A stretch of DNA of 64,000 nt from contig JAOZHU010000018.1 of assembly GCA_026014705.1 (NCBI GenBank), positions 1-64,000 on the forward strand, read 5' to 3'. The notes under the pieces were generated by a model. It made no database searches. It saw only the letters and a program-made list of their open reading frames with translations, and had not been told where the DNA came from. Positions 27,957 to 37,244 of the stretch are shown here, piece by piece; positions within the stretch are counted from its first letter, which is position 1, and every line of letters starts with the position of its first letter. The DNA is from Candidatus Bathyarchaeota archaeon (GTDB lineage Archaea > Thermoproteota > Bathyarchaeia > Bathyarchaeales > Bathycorpusculaceae). The position numbers and the translations under genes were made by a program.

Positions 27957-28193
27957 TTGGTGTTTGTGGTGACGTGTTACTTTAGGCACTTGGGTGGAGT
28001 TTTCCAGAAGGCGGGAATTGAGGTTACAAAGGAGAATAGGCAGAAAATTGACAGGATCATTCATGAAATTGTCGGCGTGGACTACAAGGATTGCCCTGCG
28101 GTTTGGCGTCAAGTCAAGAAGCGTTTGTCGGAAGATGAAGCCGCGTTTGTTGTGGCATTAAAAAATGCGTGGAACAGCCACAAAAATGCTTAA
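27957..28193 (+). CDS. Small conserved archaeal protein of unknown function
   Basis: 78 residues or fewer; GTG 27969 (VTCYFRHLGGVF) is an alternative start. It is helical, with a Cys near the start, RQKIDRIIHEIVGVDYKDCPAVWRQVKKRL in the centre and W-N-S-H at the end. The regular charged composition and codon bias match its neighbours, and I recall similar small proteins in archaea, but I cannot name a function. It lies 39 bp before the RNase HI gene in the same direction and probably shares its transcript. Confidence 0.65.
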   Translation: MVFVVTCYFRHLGGVFQKAGIEVTKENRQKIDRIIHEIVGVDYKDCPAVWRQVKKRLSEDEAAFVVALKNAWNSHKNA

Positions 28194-28232
28194 CATAGCC
28201 CAGTGCGATGTGGAATTGGCGAGCGAGCAAGT

Positions 28233-28664
28233 ATGTACAAGCGGTTGATGGTTTATTCGGACGGCGGCGCAAGAGGCAACCCGGGTCCCGCCGCGGCAGC
28301 TTGCTTGGTCACGGCTGAAAGCGGTGAAGTGTTGGTGGCGAAGTCGCGTTACCTTGGTGTACGCACTAATAATCAGGCTGAGTATGAGGCGCTGATGATG
28401 GCGTTGGATGCGGCGTTGGCGCTTGGCGCTGAAGAAGTCGTGTGCCACCTCGACAGTGAATTAGTAGCTAAGCAACTTCGCGGGGAGTATGCCGTGAAAA
28501 ACCGAGAGTTGAGGCAGCTGTGCAGCCGAGTTCAAGAAAAAGTGAAGCGGTTCAAGCTTGTAAGTTTCGTGAACATGCCCCGAACCAACAGTAAAATTCA
28601 GAAGGCAGATGAGCTTGTCAATGAAGCCTTAGACGCCGCAGCGGGTAAAACTCGAAAGACATGA
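28233..28664 (+). CDS. rnhA: Ribonuclease HI
   Basis: 143 residues from ATG 28233. It cleaves the RNA strand of RNA-DNA hybrids. The catalytic acids are in place: Asp in YSDGGARGNPG, Glu in NNQAEYEAL, Asp in CHLDSELV and the final Asp in KADELVNEAL. It belongs to the short archaeal/bacterial type without the basic handle region. An upstream ATG at 28203 would add ten residues without family support. It may be co-transcribed with the small gene before it. Confidence 0.95.
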   Translation: MYKRLMVYSDGGARGNPGPAAAACLVTAESGEVLVAKSRYLGVRTNNQAEYEALMMALDAALALGAEEVVCHLDSELVAKQLRGEYAVKNRELRQLCSRVQEKVKRFKLVSFVNMPRTNSKIQKADELVNEALDAAAGKTRKT

Positions 28665-28742
28665 GAATGAGCGGTACGTGCGGTCTCTTAGCGTTCAAAG
28701 GCAAAACAATAGCAAACACAAACCAACGGAGGTGACGGCTGA

Positions 28743-30056
28743 ATGGTTACAAGAGTTCAAGGTAATGCAAGAGGCAGCATCTTAGGTTCACCTACGACGG
28801 TGACTCTCAATTCTGCTCCCATGAATGGCAATGTGCTCATCACTATTATAGGGCTTGTTGGCGCGAGTGGAGTTACAAGCATAAGCCAAACTGGAGTCAC
28901 ATGGAGTAGGCAAGTAAACATAAAGGCTTCAAGCAGTGTCATCAGTGAAATATGGCTTGGCACGGTCGGCAGTGGAGCATCTACAACCTTAACTGCTTAC
29001 AGCGACTGCTACACTGGCTATAGACAACAAGTCGACGTATGCGAATACTCTGGAATAGCAGCAAACCCTCTTGATAAAACTGCCGCTAATGCAGGTCTCA
29101 GTACATCAGGGAGCACTGGAACGACCGATACGACTACGCAAGCTAATGAATTGTGGATAGGGGCAATAACCGTGTGCAGTAGTGCATATTCTACACAAAC
29201 CAACCCGACTCAAGGATTTACGCTTTTAGATGGTGCAGATGGTTCAGCTGAAAGTTATGCATATGGTTATCAGTCTACTGCGTATTTAGAAAAGGTAGTT
29301 ACTTCAACAGGACAAGCAAACTCGGGAACAACTGCAGCTAACAATTCGAATTGGGCTGGTTGTATTGCAACTTTCAAAGCGAGCAGTGCATCAACTATTG
29401 TCGTGCCTTACGATGGACGCTATGCTGGCGAGGGAAGCAAACAGACGGTTATATACAGCTCAGCTGACCCGATAATTGATGTCCAGTCGAATCTTACTGA
29501 TATTACGAAAAGTGCTGTCATCGAGAACCTAATCATCTGAGGTAACGGAAGCAACACAGGCATTCGTCTCCAAAATGTGCACAATTGCCAGATAAGAAAC
29601 ATCACCATTGTTAACTGCGACGTAGGAATAAAACTAACAGCTACTGGAAGCGGCTGAACGCAATCTAACCACATAAAGCATGTGCGCATGGCATGGGTGA
29701 ACAAGGGTATACAATTCGCTCCAGGGGGAACAAACAACTTCGGTTTCACACACATAGACGACGTTGGTATTTCGTTGAGGGATGCGCAGAATTTAAGGGG
29801 CATAGAAGTAGGAATAGGATGTAGAATTTACAGTTCGTTTATAAAAGCTAACATCTGGTCAACTCAATCATGTGACGGCATGTGGATTGACGGCTTAGTT
29901 ACCCTGTGTTTCATTAACTTAAACCATGAAAAGACAACGCCTGGAACAGGTGGATGCGGAGTAAATATAGGTCAAAATGCCACTATTTGCAGTAGTGTAA
30001 ATCAGGGTTTCTTTTTAGTTGCAGGCAACTTCAACACCAGTATACAATCCCTATAG
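28743..30056 (+). pseudogene. Beta-helix surface/virion protein interrupted by two TGA codons
   Basis: A single reading frame runs from ATG 28743 to TAG 30054-30056, broken only by TGA at 29538-29540 and TGA near 29655. The N-terminal 215 residues are a beta-sandwich-like domain (EYSGIAANPLDKTAANAG, NELWIGAI). After the first TGA the frame continues as a right-handed beta-helix (SNTGIRLQNVHNCQIRNIT, NFGFTHIDDVGISL). There is no frameshift, and codon style is even on both sides of each stop. GGAGGTGA at 28728-28735 is a strong ribosome binding site. The second TGA falls in GSG-x-TQSN, where Trp is plausible. It is either a young pseudogene or a gene read through at TGA. It resembles adhesins or tail-fibre-like proteins. 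Confidence 0.7.
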
Positions 30057-30299
30057 CAAATCACATGACATTGTCTACAAGACTTATTAGCAGACCACTT
30101 TTTTAAAGAAAACAAACATCCATCTTTTTATTTCATATAAATCTCATCTTGAGGTAATGTGAAGCTATAACTATTTTTTAAAAAAGAACTCAAAAAGGTT
30201 CTATGGTTGGAATCTGCAATCCTGAGATTGCTTTGTTTTACAGTATTAAGAAAGCTTTATGCAATAGGATTTTGCTACCTTTTTTCGAGCGTAAATTAA

Positions 30300-31478
30300 G
30301 TGAAAAAACACCGCGAAAACGAGATGAAAACTTGCGTTTTTCTTGCTTTACTTCTATTTACATCGGTTAGTATTATTCTTTCATGGTCGACAGCATCAAC
30401 TGATCAAGTACCTTTACGCACCTATAATAAAGGAAACTATTTGTTTGGTTTAGCTTCTGCAGAACAGCAAAATATTACAATATACACTGACGATATGTTT
30501 CTTGACAACGATGATATTATTGTTATCAAGGACGCTCAGTTAGATTTGAATGGCAGTCTGCTGATGACTGGTAACTCAACGTTAATACTTGATAATGGCA
30601 TCTTATATCCGGCTTTTGAAAAAGGAGAGCATTCCTACATATTACGTGACAACGCAAGAATTATAATGCAGAGAGGCTCCAAAATTGGAAGCGGTATATT
30701 CGATTTCATAATTTATGACAATGCTTTGGTTAACATGTCAGATTCTTATTTAGAAAAGAGTATCACGATAGATTTACCAAATGCAACTCTACATGCAGTA
30801 AAATCTCAAATCCGCTCAGTGTGGCTTTACGCGCCGTCTCGGCTTCAAATCACTAATTCTACTGCAGAACAGTTGCTATGCTTTGGTGACGCCCGTATAG
30901 TCGATTCACACATTCAAAGTCTGGTGGTGGCGCAAAATGCTTACCCAATATACGTCGATTTAGTGAACTCTACTTACGATCAACTTGACACAACTAATCT
31001 TGGAAAAGGCATAGTCCATATTAAGTGGTATCTAATGGTTTCTGTAGAGTCTCAAGGAACGAGTCTACAGGGCGTCAATGTTCAAGTCTATTATGCGGCT
31101 AATGATTCACTTGCAGCACATCAGACTACTTCAAGCGACGGCAGAGTTCGATTTGAATTACCTGAATGGGAAATTACCGAACGTGGGAACACCTATCTTG
31201 GAAGCTATACAATAAAAGCAAATAAGGACGAAACACAGACACAGGAAAGTATCATTCTAAACTCATCTAAGCAGATAACAATTTCAATGTCGATAAATAA
31301 TTCAGAGAATCCTCAAGCAGTTCTTTATACATTTCTTGTTATAATCGGCGTATTGGTTTTGGTATTTGCAATATTAGTAATTCACTTCTCAAAAAAGCAA
31401 ATAAAGAAGAAAGATTTGCCTCACCTTAAACTACACCACATAGATGAATATCTGACTACTGCTTGGGATAGCACTTAG
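30300..31478 (+). CDS. Surface protein with signal peptide and C-terminal membrane anchor
   Basis: 392 residues. The start may be GTG 30300 or ATG 30324; the latter begins a clean signal peptide (MKTCVFLALLLFTSVSIILS). Residues 65-230 are a repetitive beta-solenoid-like stretch (LDLNGSLLMTGNSTLILDNG, then DNARIIMQRGSKIGSG), followed by an Ig-like carboxypeptidase-regulatory domain (about 245-320). A membrane helix lies near 335-360, with a basic cytoplasmic tail of about 35 residues. Many Asn-x-Ser/Thr sites suggest glycosylation. The 243 bp before it are AT-rich without another gene. Confidence 0.75.
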   Translation: MKKHRENEMKTCVFLALLLFTSVSIILSWSTASTDQVPLRTYNKGNYLFGLASAEQQNITIYTDDMFLDNDDIIVIKDAQLDLNGSLLMTGNSTLILDNGILYPAFEKGEHSYILRDNARIIMQRGSKIGSGIFDFIIYDNALVNMSDSYLEKSITIDLPNATLHAVKSQIRSVWLYAPSRLQITNSTAEQLLCFGDARIVDSHIQSLVVAQNAYPIYVDLVNSTYDQLDTTNLGKGIVHIKWYLMVSVESQGTSLQGVNVQVYYAANDSLAAHQTTSSDGRVRFELPEWEITERGNTYLGSYTIKANKDETQTQESIILNSSKQITISMSINNSENPQAVLYTFLVIIGVLVLVFAILVIHFSKKQIKKKDLPHLKLHHIDEYLTTAWDST

Positions 31479-31522
31479 GAGCCAGCCAAATCTATCGAGA
31501 TCTATCGTGAATAGCGACATGA

Positions 31523-31975
31523 AAACATCCAACACAACAAACGGCGTATAGTGCTTGGATCGTTAAGACTGATGCTCAAGGAAATTCCAAATGGAGCTAT
31601 CATTTTGTGCAATCTGGTTTTGGTGCTTTGTTCAGGTCAATAGCGCAATTGGCTGATGGCGGCTACATTGCGGTTGGAAATCCAGCGTTGGTGAAAGTAG
31701 ATTCTTCTGGCAACTTACGTTGGAACTCCACTGGCTATAATGCTTATTCTGTTTCAGCTTCTCAAGATGGCGGGTTTGTGGTTGCAGGTGGACTAGGAGA
31801 TTTACTGAGCCCAAACCAAGAAATTTGGGTTGCGAAGTTTGCTCCAGAATCAGCGTTTTCGCCTGATGGAACAAGCCCGCCGTCACCAACAGCATGGGTT
31901 GTGGTTGCTGTAGCGGTAGTGTCTGTTGTTGGCATAGGTCTCTTTGTCACATTAAAGAAAGTTAGTCTTCGTTAG
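31523..31975 (+). pseudogene. 3' remnant of a beta-propeller surface protein
   Basis: The frame is open from just after a TGA at 31520-31522 and reads like the middle and end of a delta-60/propeller-type surface protein: AYSAWIVKTDAQGNSKW, then IAQLADGGYIAVG and ASQDGGFVVAGG. It ends in a Pro/Ser linker, a membrane helix (WVVVAVAVVSVVGIGLFVTL) and a basic tail. No convincing start or signal peptide precedes it; GTG 31607 starts inside the repeat unit. I read it as the 3' end of a deleted gene. The direct repeat ATCTATCG (twice in 31490-31510) lies just before it and may mark the deletion point. Confidence 0.65.
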
Positions 31976-32057
31976 CACGGACAGAAGCAATAACTGCAAC
32001 GCATCTAAGCCTGTCTCCCAAGTGCTTGTCTATAGTGGCTGCGAAAAATATTTATGA

Positions 32058-32070
32058 ACTATATATAGAC
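32058..32070 (+). promoter_or_regulatory. TATA box of the ABC importer genes
   Basis: AACTATATATAGA predicts transcription from about 32090, giving a leader near 107 bases before the permease ATG 32197. A 26-codon ORF (ATG 32110 to TGA 32190, Asn/Ser/Thr-rich) occupies most of this leader, with its stop 4 bases before the permease ATG. It might be a leader peptide or chance. Confidence 0.5.
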
Positions 32071-32196
32071 TTTGAGAAAGAGAATCAACTAAAGAGCGGT
32101 TAGCACACGATGACAACTAACAATTTAGAAAGCAAGACAAACTCCACGGAAAACAGCGATTTCAGCAATAATAATCTTGTTCTGGACTGAGCTGGC

Positions 32197-33876
32197 ATGA
32201 ACCGACAAATGCTTCAGCGCAAAATCACCGACGCCCTGAACGCATTGTCATCGAAAAAACCCGCCAAATACGCAATGTACCTAACCGCCATAATCGTCTT
32301 CCTCGTACTCATCCTAGTCCCGCCCATACTAGGCATAATGATAAAATGGGGCTCACTCCAACAAGTTATAGACCAACCGCAACTCATCAGCAGAGCACTA
32401 GGCGCAGTAGCAAACTCCTTCGCCATAGCGCTATTCGTCTCCGCATTAGACGTCATAGCAGGAATCCCCATGGCGTGGCTCATCACCCGAGGAAAATCCA
32501 AGTGGCTAAGCGTCCTCGACACTTTGGCGGACATACCGTTCATCGTGCCAACCGCAGCGCTCGGCTACTCGCTACTGCTCTTCTGGAACGCGCCCGAAGG
32601 CGTGTCAGCATTATTCGGCGGCTCATTAGTGTCCACAGGCTGGCTGCTTGTCATACTGCTTCACTTCACATTCTCATACCCCGTTGTCGTGCGCGTGCTG
32701 GTCGGCGCGTTGCTTGACTACAAGAGAGAGTATGAGCAGGCTTCACGAACATTAGGCGCAGTGCCGTTTATGGCGTTCCGCACCGTCACATCGCCGATAC
32801 TGAAACCTTCACTAATAGCAGCGTTTATCCTCTCGTTTGCAAGGTCACTTTCCGAAACCGGAGCCACGTTCATTGTCGCAGGAGTCTTCGAAAACGGACC
32901 AGTATTCATCCAAAACATGAAAAACGACTTTTCAAGCGGACTTGTAACTCAAACCGCGTACGAAGGCGCAACCGTATTCGCAAGCGTAATACTAATCGCC
33001 ATATCCTGCACAATCTTCGCCCTCATCCGCATTTTCGGTTCAAAACTAAAGCTACCCTTCAAGGGAATATGGCCCAATGTGGAAAGGAAATTGAGTTATT
33101 CAAAAGCCGTTAATTCCAGAAACACAATCACGCTCATAGTTTTCGTGACAATAGTGCTGATACCAGCGCTCTTCGTGGCGCTACCAGCCTTCGAAGCAGT
33201 TTTCACGGACACCTTGCCCGCTGCGTTTTCAGGCTCAGGCGTATGGAGTGACTTCTGGCAAAGTCTGCTGCTTTCGTACGGTCTCGGCGCAATCGTCACA
33301 GTTCTCGGGTTAATCATGGGTTTACCGATGGCAATACTAATAGCACGGAAGAAATTCGGTAAATCGATTGCAGCATTGCTGGACATCCTCGTCAACATAC
33401 CTTTGATTGTGCCGTCAATAGCATTAGGCGTTTCCCTCAAATTCTTCTGGAAAGAAAGCCTCCCCTTCATCCCCGAAATGCTACTGCTAATCTTCGCCCA
33501 CTTGGCAATCACCTACCCCTACATCGTCAAAGCGATGGCAGCAGCCTTCGAAAGAATAAGCATGGACATGGAAGAAGCAGCGCGAACACTAGGAGCTAAA
33601 CCCTTCAGCCTATTCACAACCATAATCATGCCGTTGACTAAGTACTCTATACTTTCAGGCGCAATAATGGTTTTCACCCGAAGCGTAAGTGAAACAGGCG
33701 CCACACTCGCAGTGACAAACCTACGCACTGCCCCCGTGGTCATAGTTGAATGGGTGAAAGGCACCGTCCACGCGACATCGCTGGAAATAGGCTTGGGCTG
33801 CGGCTTACTCGTGCTGCTGTCATTCCTAATCCTTTTCGCACTCAGACTATTAACAAGAGGGAAAGGAAGGTACTAA
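32197..33876 (+). CDS. ABC importer permease, two fused permease halves
   Basis: 559 residues made of two homologous six-helix halves. Each half carries an EAA loop (EQASRTLGAVPF and EEAARTLGAKPF) and a matching SETGAT stretch (ARSLSETGATFIVAG and TRSVSETGATLAVTN). Fused permeases of this kind are found in iron(III), thiamine and related importers of the ThiP/FbpB type. The SETGAT motif also resembles the molybdate/tungstate permeases. The substrate cannot be settled, because no binding-protein gene is adjacent. It is 61 bp upstream of the ATPase gene and co-oriented. Confidence 0.9.
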   Translation: MNRQMLQRKITDALNALSSKKPAKYAMYLTAIIVFLVLILVPPILGIMIKWGSLQQVIDQPQLISRALGAVANSFAIALFVSALDVIAGIPMAWLITRGKSKWLSVLDTLADIPFIVPTAALGYSLLLFWNAPEGVSALFGGSLVSTGWLLVILLHFTFSYPVVVRVLVGALLDYKREYEQASRTLGAVPFMAFRTVTSPILKPSLIAAFILSFARSLSETGATFIVAGVFENGPVFIQNMKNDFSSGLVTQTAYEGATVFASVILIAISCTIFALIRIFGSKLKLPFKGIWPNVERKLSYSKAVNSRNTITLIVFVTIVLIPALFVALPAFEAVFTDTLPAAFSGSGVWSDFWQSLLLSYGLGAIVTVLGLIMGLPMAILIARKKFGKSIAALLDILVNIPLIVPSIALGVSLKFFWKESLPFIPEMLLLIFAHLAITYPYIVKAMAAAFERISMDMEEAARTLGAKPFSLFTTIIMPLTKYSILSGAIMVFTRSVSETGATLAVTNLRTAPVVIVEWVKGTVHATSLEIGLGCGLLVLLSFLILFALRLLTRGKGRY

Positions 33877-33937
33877 CATGCAATTTATAACCTCCAACTT
33901 CATAACAATAAACCGAAAAAAAAAGGGAAACTAAGCA

Positions 33938-35041
33938 ATGCCTGACGTCCGCGTAATCAACTTAACAAAAAAATTCGGAGAAATCACAGCCTTAGACAAA
34001 ATCAACCTCCACATACACGACCAAGAATACTTCTCTCTTTTAGGCCCAAGCGGCTGCGGAAAAACAACATTGCTGAGGCTAATCGCAGGGCTAATTGAAC
34101 CGAACAGCGGAGAAATCTACATCGGCGAAAAACGCGTAGACAACGTTCCACCTGAAGACCGCGACATAGGCTTCGTGTTCCAAACCTTCGCGCTTTTTCC
34201 ACACATGACCGTATGGGAAAACGTGCTCTACGGTCCCAGAGTAAAGAACTTTGACCTGAAAGAAGCTGAAACCATAGGTGACGAAGTACTTGAACTAGTC
34301 AAATTGCACGAGCGGCTCGAAGCATTCCCCAACGAGTTAAGCGGCGGAATGATGCAGCGAATAGCCGTAGCGCGGGCACTCGCAGCAGGCGCCAAAACAC
34401 TGCTCTTAGATGAACCGCTCGGACAGTTGGACGCCAAAGTGCGAAACGAAATAAGGTACGAAATCAGGAAAATGGCTAAGGATTTGAATTTAACAGCCAT
34501 CCACGTTACGCATGACCAAGCCGAAGCCATGTCGATTTCTGACCGAATAGCCGTTATGAAAAAAGGAAAAATCGTACAGATAGGCTCGCCACAGGAGCTC
34601 TACCTGCACCCAAACAGCCTATTCGTGGCGCATTTCATAGGCGAATCCAATTTTCTGGAAGGCTCAGTGCTGCAAGCTGCCAACGGAGAGCTTAAACTCG
34701 AGTTACGCGGCGGCGTCAAAATCGACGCAATAGGCGACTGCGTTGGAAAAGGCGACAGAGCAGTTTTAGCCATAAGACCTGAACTGTTCACTGTCGAAGT
34801 GGGCGCACACAAGGGCAAAAACACGCTGAAAGGCAAGATTGAGAAAGTCACTTTCGAAGGCACATTCATCCGATACGTTATTAGGCTTGAAAACAAAGAC
34901 GCCGTCGTAGTTATTAAGCCCTCACTGGCTGAAACTTGGATGAACATAGGCACAGAAGTCACTCTAAGCTTCGACATAGAAAAAGCACACGTTTTCGCCT
35001 ACCCAGCGACAGGCTTAACGGAAGAAACAGCCGTCTCATAA
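33938..35041 (+). CDS. ABC importer ATPase with TOBE domain
   Basis: 367 residues. Walker A GPSGCGKTT, Q-loop VFQTFALFPHMTVWENV, signature LSGGMMQRIAVARALA, Walker B TLLLDEPLGQLDAKVR and switch His VTHDQAEAMSISDRIAVM are all intact. The C-terminal 130 residues form TOBE/MOP-like strands, typical of the CUT1/FbpC/PotA-type ATPases that regulate the importer. It pairs with the fused permease upstream. The GT2 gene converges with it from the other strand after 9 bp. Confidence 0.93.
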   Translation: MPDVRVINLTKKFGEITALDKINLHIHDQEYFSLLGPSGCGKTTLLRLIAGLIEPNSGEIYIGEKRVDNVPPEDRDIGFVFQTFALFPHMTVWENVLYGPRVKNFDLKEAETIGDEVLELVKLHERLEAFPNELSGGMMQRIAVARALAAGAKTLLLDEPLGQLDAKVRNEIRYEIRKMAKDLNLTAIHVTHDQAEAMSISDRIAVMKKGKIVQIGSPQELYLHPNSLFVAHFIGESNFLEGSVLQAANGELKLELRGGVKIDAIGDCVGKGDRAVLAIRPELFTVEVGAHKGKNTLKGKIEKVTFEGTFIRYVIRLENKDAVVVIKPSLAETWMNIGTEVTLSFDIEKAHVFAYPATGLTEETAVS

Positions 35042-35050
35042 ACCGCCTTT

Positions 35051-37036
35051 TTACTTAATGCTTTGAGAAACCCCATGCAGGGTTTTCTCCCAGTAGAAAG
35101 GACGCGTAATCAGCTGCAACAAACCTCGCCAAGCGCCTATGCTAATCAGAACCCAGTAAACGGGCATAGTCAAAGCCAAAGGAACAAAATAGTAACGCCG
35201 CTGCTTTACGCAGGTCCACAGATACAGAAACAGGAAAGACAAGTTGCCGACCACAAGATTGAACACGCATATCCACTCTATTGGAAGAAGAAAAAAACTG
35301 CTGAAAGCCCCAGGCGCAACAAGGCTGACTGCTGTGATTATCCACAGAAACGGGTTAATTATAGGCATATAAATTCCGCCGCCGAAGGTGAACTGAAACA
35401 GAAGAAACTTGCGCCAACCAAGCTCTCTAAGAAGCCTAATCGGGTGCCTCATGTGAACAAGATACGTCTGCGCATGCCCCTTGTACCACCGTGAGCGTTG
35501 ACGAATCCAACTGCCAAGCTTTATCGTAGCTTCCTCATACGTGTAACAGTCCAGCATGGCGGTTCGCAGTTTTCTTCTCGAAAGCCTAATTCCAATGTCC
35601 GCGTCTTCAGTGACGTTGTAGGGGTCCCAGCCGCCGAGGTCACGCAACTGGCTGACTCTGAAGTGGTTGCTCGTGCCGCCTAAAGGTATGGGAACATCAA
35701 CCCTGTCTAAGCCTTCCAAGTAATAATCATACCAATACGAGTATTCTATTGAAAACCAGCCTGACAACGCGTTCTCTTTGGCGTTATAAAAGTTTAGTTT
35801 CGACTGCAGACAAACTACATCGTTTGGCAGTTTCGAAAAGGCAACTGCGGCTTTTCTCAACTGATCCTCGTCAGGATTATCCTCTGCGTCAAATATAACG
35901 CAGTATTTGCCTCTGGCTCGCAGCAAGCCATAGTTGCAGGCCCGCGGCTTGGTGGTGATGTCAGCTACAGGTATGACTACAGGTTCAAAAATCTTAAGAA
36001 ACTCGCGGTAACCTTCAGCGGGGATACCCTCTACACTTTTCGATGGCTCCCCAAACAACCCAAGCTTTCTGGCTTCGCTAAGGGTCTCCTCGTCTTTTTC
36101 TTCCATTAAAATTTTCACGTCAAGCTTGTCCTTCGGGTAATCCATTCTGTACAGGTTGCGCATCACGTGAGGCAGAACCGCGGCTTCACGGTACACTGGA
36201 ACTAAAACAGTGTAAACAGGCAACTCGTCATCCTTCACTTCGCTCAGCTGCTTGTGAGAAAGATAAGCGACGCTCTGCGGTTTCTGAAAGCCTCTGGCAG
36301 CAATGTAAATTTTCAAAGGCGTAATGAGAAAGTAAACCACGTTTATTGCCGCGAAGATAACCGCGAAAGTCACAGCGGAACTGATTATTGCCGCAACTAG
36401 TAGCACTTGAAACAGAATGAAAACAAACATTTTCTGCCCTGAAGTGAGAACCCTGTACGCTGATTCATCGGGGTTTCTGTAGTAAAGGTCAAGCAACGCA
36501 CTTTTCTTGTGGATTTCACTGTACACTCTTTCTTTTGCCATTTCAACAGAGTCTAAAGAAGCCACAACCCACGTGACTTGCCGTTCACCAAGCAGATGCT
36601 GCATAATCAGCAAGGCTTTGCGGTCAAGCGGATTCGCCAAAGCCATTTTAGCGGTTGCCTTGGTGATTTCCAGCGGAATAATAAGGTAGTCTTCGATAAC
36701 ACGGTATGGCAAAGCAGTTAGAAAACGACAAGCTTGCTCGTTGCTGCACAATCTTTTCAATTGTTGCTGCGTCATAAACGGTAACCCAAAAGCAGTGGCG
36801 AGGTCTGCAAAAAAACCTTCAGGCACTTTCACTTTTGCCTTCCGCAGTGTTGAAACTACGTCTTCAGCCCCAATGTCAGGACTTTCCAAAAGTTTCGTTT
36901 CGGCAACGCCATGCTTCTTCAGTAAACGTATTATTTCTTCCTTGCTGATACGGAAATCCAAGTGCTGTTCGTGCTGGCGTTGGCTGGGAACCGCTTCAAT
37001 TTCGATTCTCTCGGTTTCAACGCTGGGCTTTTCCAT
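35051..37036 (-). CDS. Membrane GT2 glycosyltransferase with GspE/MshEN-type N-terminal domain
   Basis: 661 residues. Residues 30-190 match the type II secretion ATPase N-terminal (MshEN) fold, with repeats such as FADLATAFGLPFMT and LPYRVIEDYLIIPLEITKATAKMALANPLD. In bacteria related domains bind cyclic-di-GMP. Two membrane helices (about 205-245) precede a processive GT2 domain with DAED, GGTSNHFR, TEDADIGIR and the QxxRW-type motif RQRSRWYKG; three or four more helices end the protein. It resembles NfrB/cellulose-synthase-like polymerases that make and export a polysaccharide. No partner genes are nearby, so the polymer is unknown. Confidence 0.9.
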   Translation of the reverse strand: MEKPSVETERIEIEAVPSQRQHEQHLDFRISKEEIIRLLKKHGVAETKLLESPDIGAEDVVSTLRKAKVKVPEGFFADLATAFGLPFMTQQQLKRLCSNEQACRFLTALPYRVIEDYLIIPLEITKATAKMALANPLDRKALLIMQHLLGERQVTWVVASLDSVEMAKERVYSEIHKKSALLDLYYRNPDESAYRVLTSGQKMFVFILFQVLLVAAIISSAVTFAVIFAAINVVYFLITPLKIYIAARGFQKPQSVAYLSHKQLSEVKDDELPVYTVLVPVYREAAVLPHVMRNLYRMDYPKDKLDVKILMEEKDEETLSEARKLGLFGEPSKSVEGIPAEGYREFLKIFEPVVIPVADITTKPRACNYGLLRARGKYCVIFDAEDNPDEDQLRKAAVAFSKLPNDVVCLQSKLNFYNAKENALSGWFSIEYSYWYDYYLEGLDRVDVPIPLGGTSNHFRVSQLRDLGGWDPYNVTEDADIGIRLSRRKLRTAMLDCYTYEEATIKLGSWIRQRSRWYKGHAQTYLVHMRHPIRLLRELGWRKFLLFQFTFGGGIYMPIINPFLWIITAVSLVAPGAFSSFFLLPIEWICVFNLVVGNLSFLFLYLWTCVKQRRYYFVPLALTMPVYWVLISIGAWRGLLQLITRPFYWEKTLHGVSQSIK

Positions 37037-37219
37037 GTTTTAACCCGGCTTAGAAGGGCTATTAACACTCTCTATTTTCAATATATTAAGACTTACGATT
37101 ACCAAATAAATATCTACCATAAATCCAGACATGCACAACCCAAAAACAGTTTGATGGTTCGCAGACGGCAAGGTTAAAAAGCGCTCGCAGAGTAAGCTAA
37201 AAGCCTGACAGAACACAGG

Positions 37220-37227
37220 TTATAAAA
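37220..37227 (+). promoter_or_regulatory. TATA box deciding the prs start
   Basis: TTATAAAA is centred about 22 bp before ATG 37245. The alternative GTG at 37233 lies too close to be transcribed, so the shorter form of Prs is the likely product and its message is leaderless. Confidence 0.6.
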
Positions 37228-37244
37228 AGAGCGTGAACACAAAA

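Noticed and set aside
28743-30056. Genome-wide reassignment of TGA to Trp
   Set aside because: pelA, rnhA and other genes in the window end normally at TGA, so any readthrough must be local.
28743-30056. Selenocysteine at the two TGA codons
   Set aside because: The beta-helix gene has no redox-type context and I see no SECIS-like hairpin after its stop.
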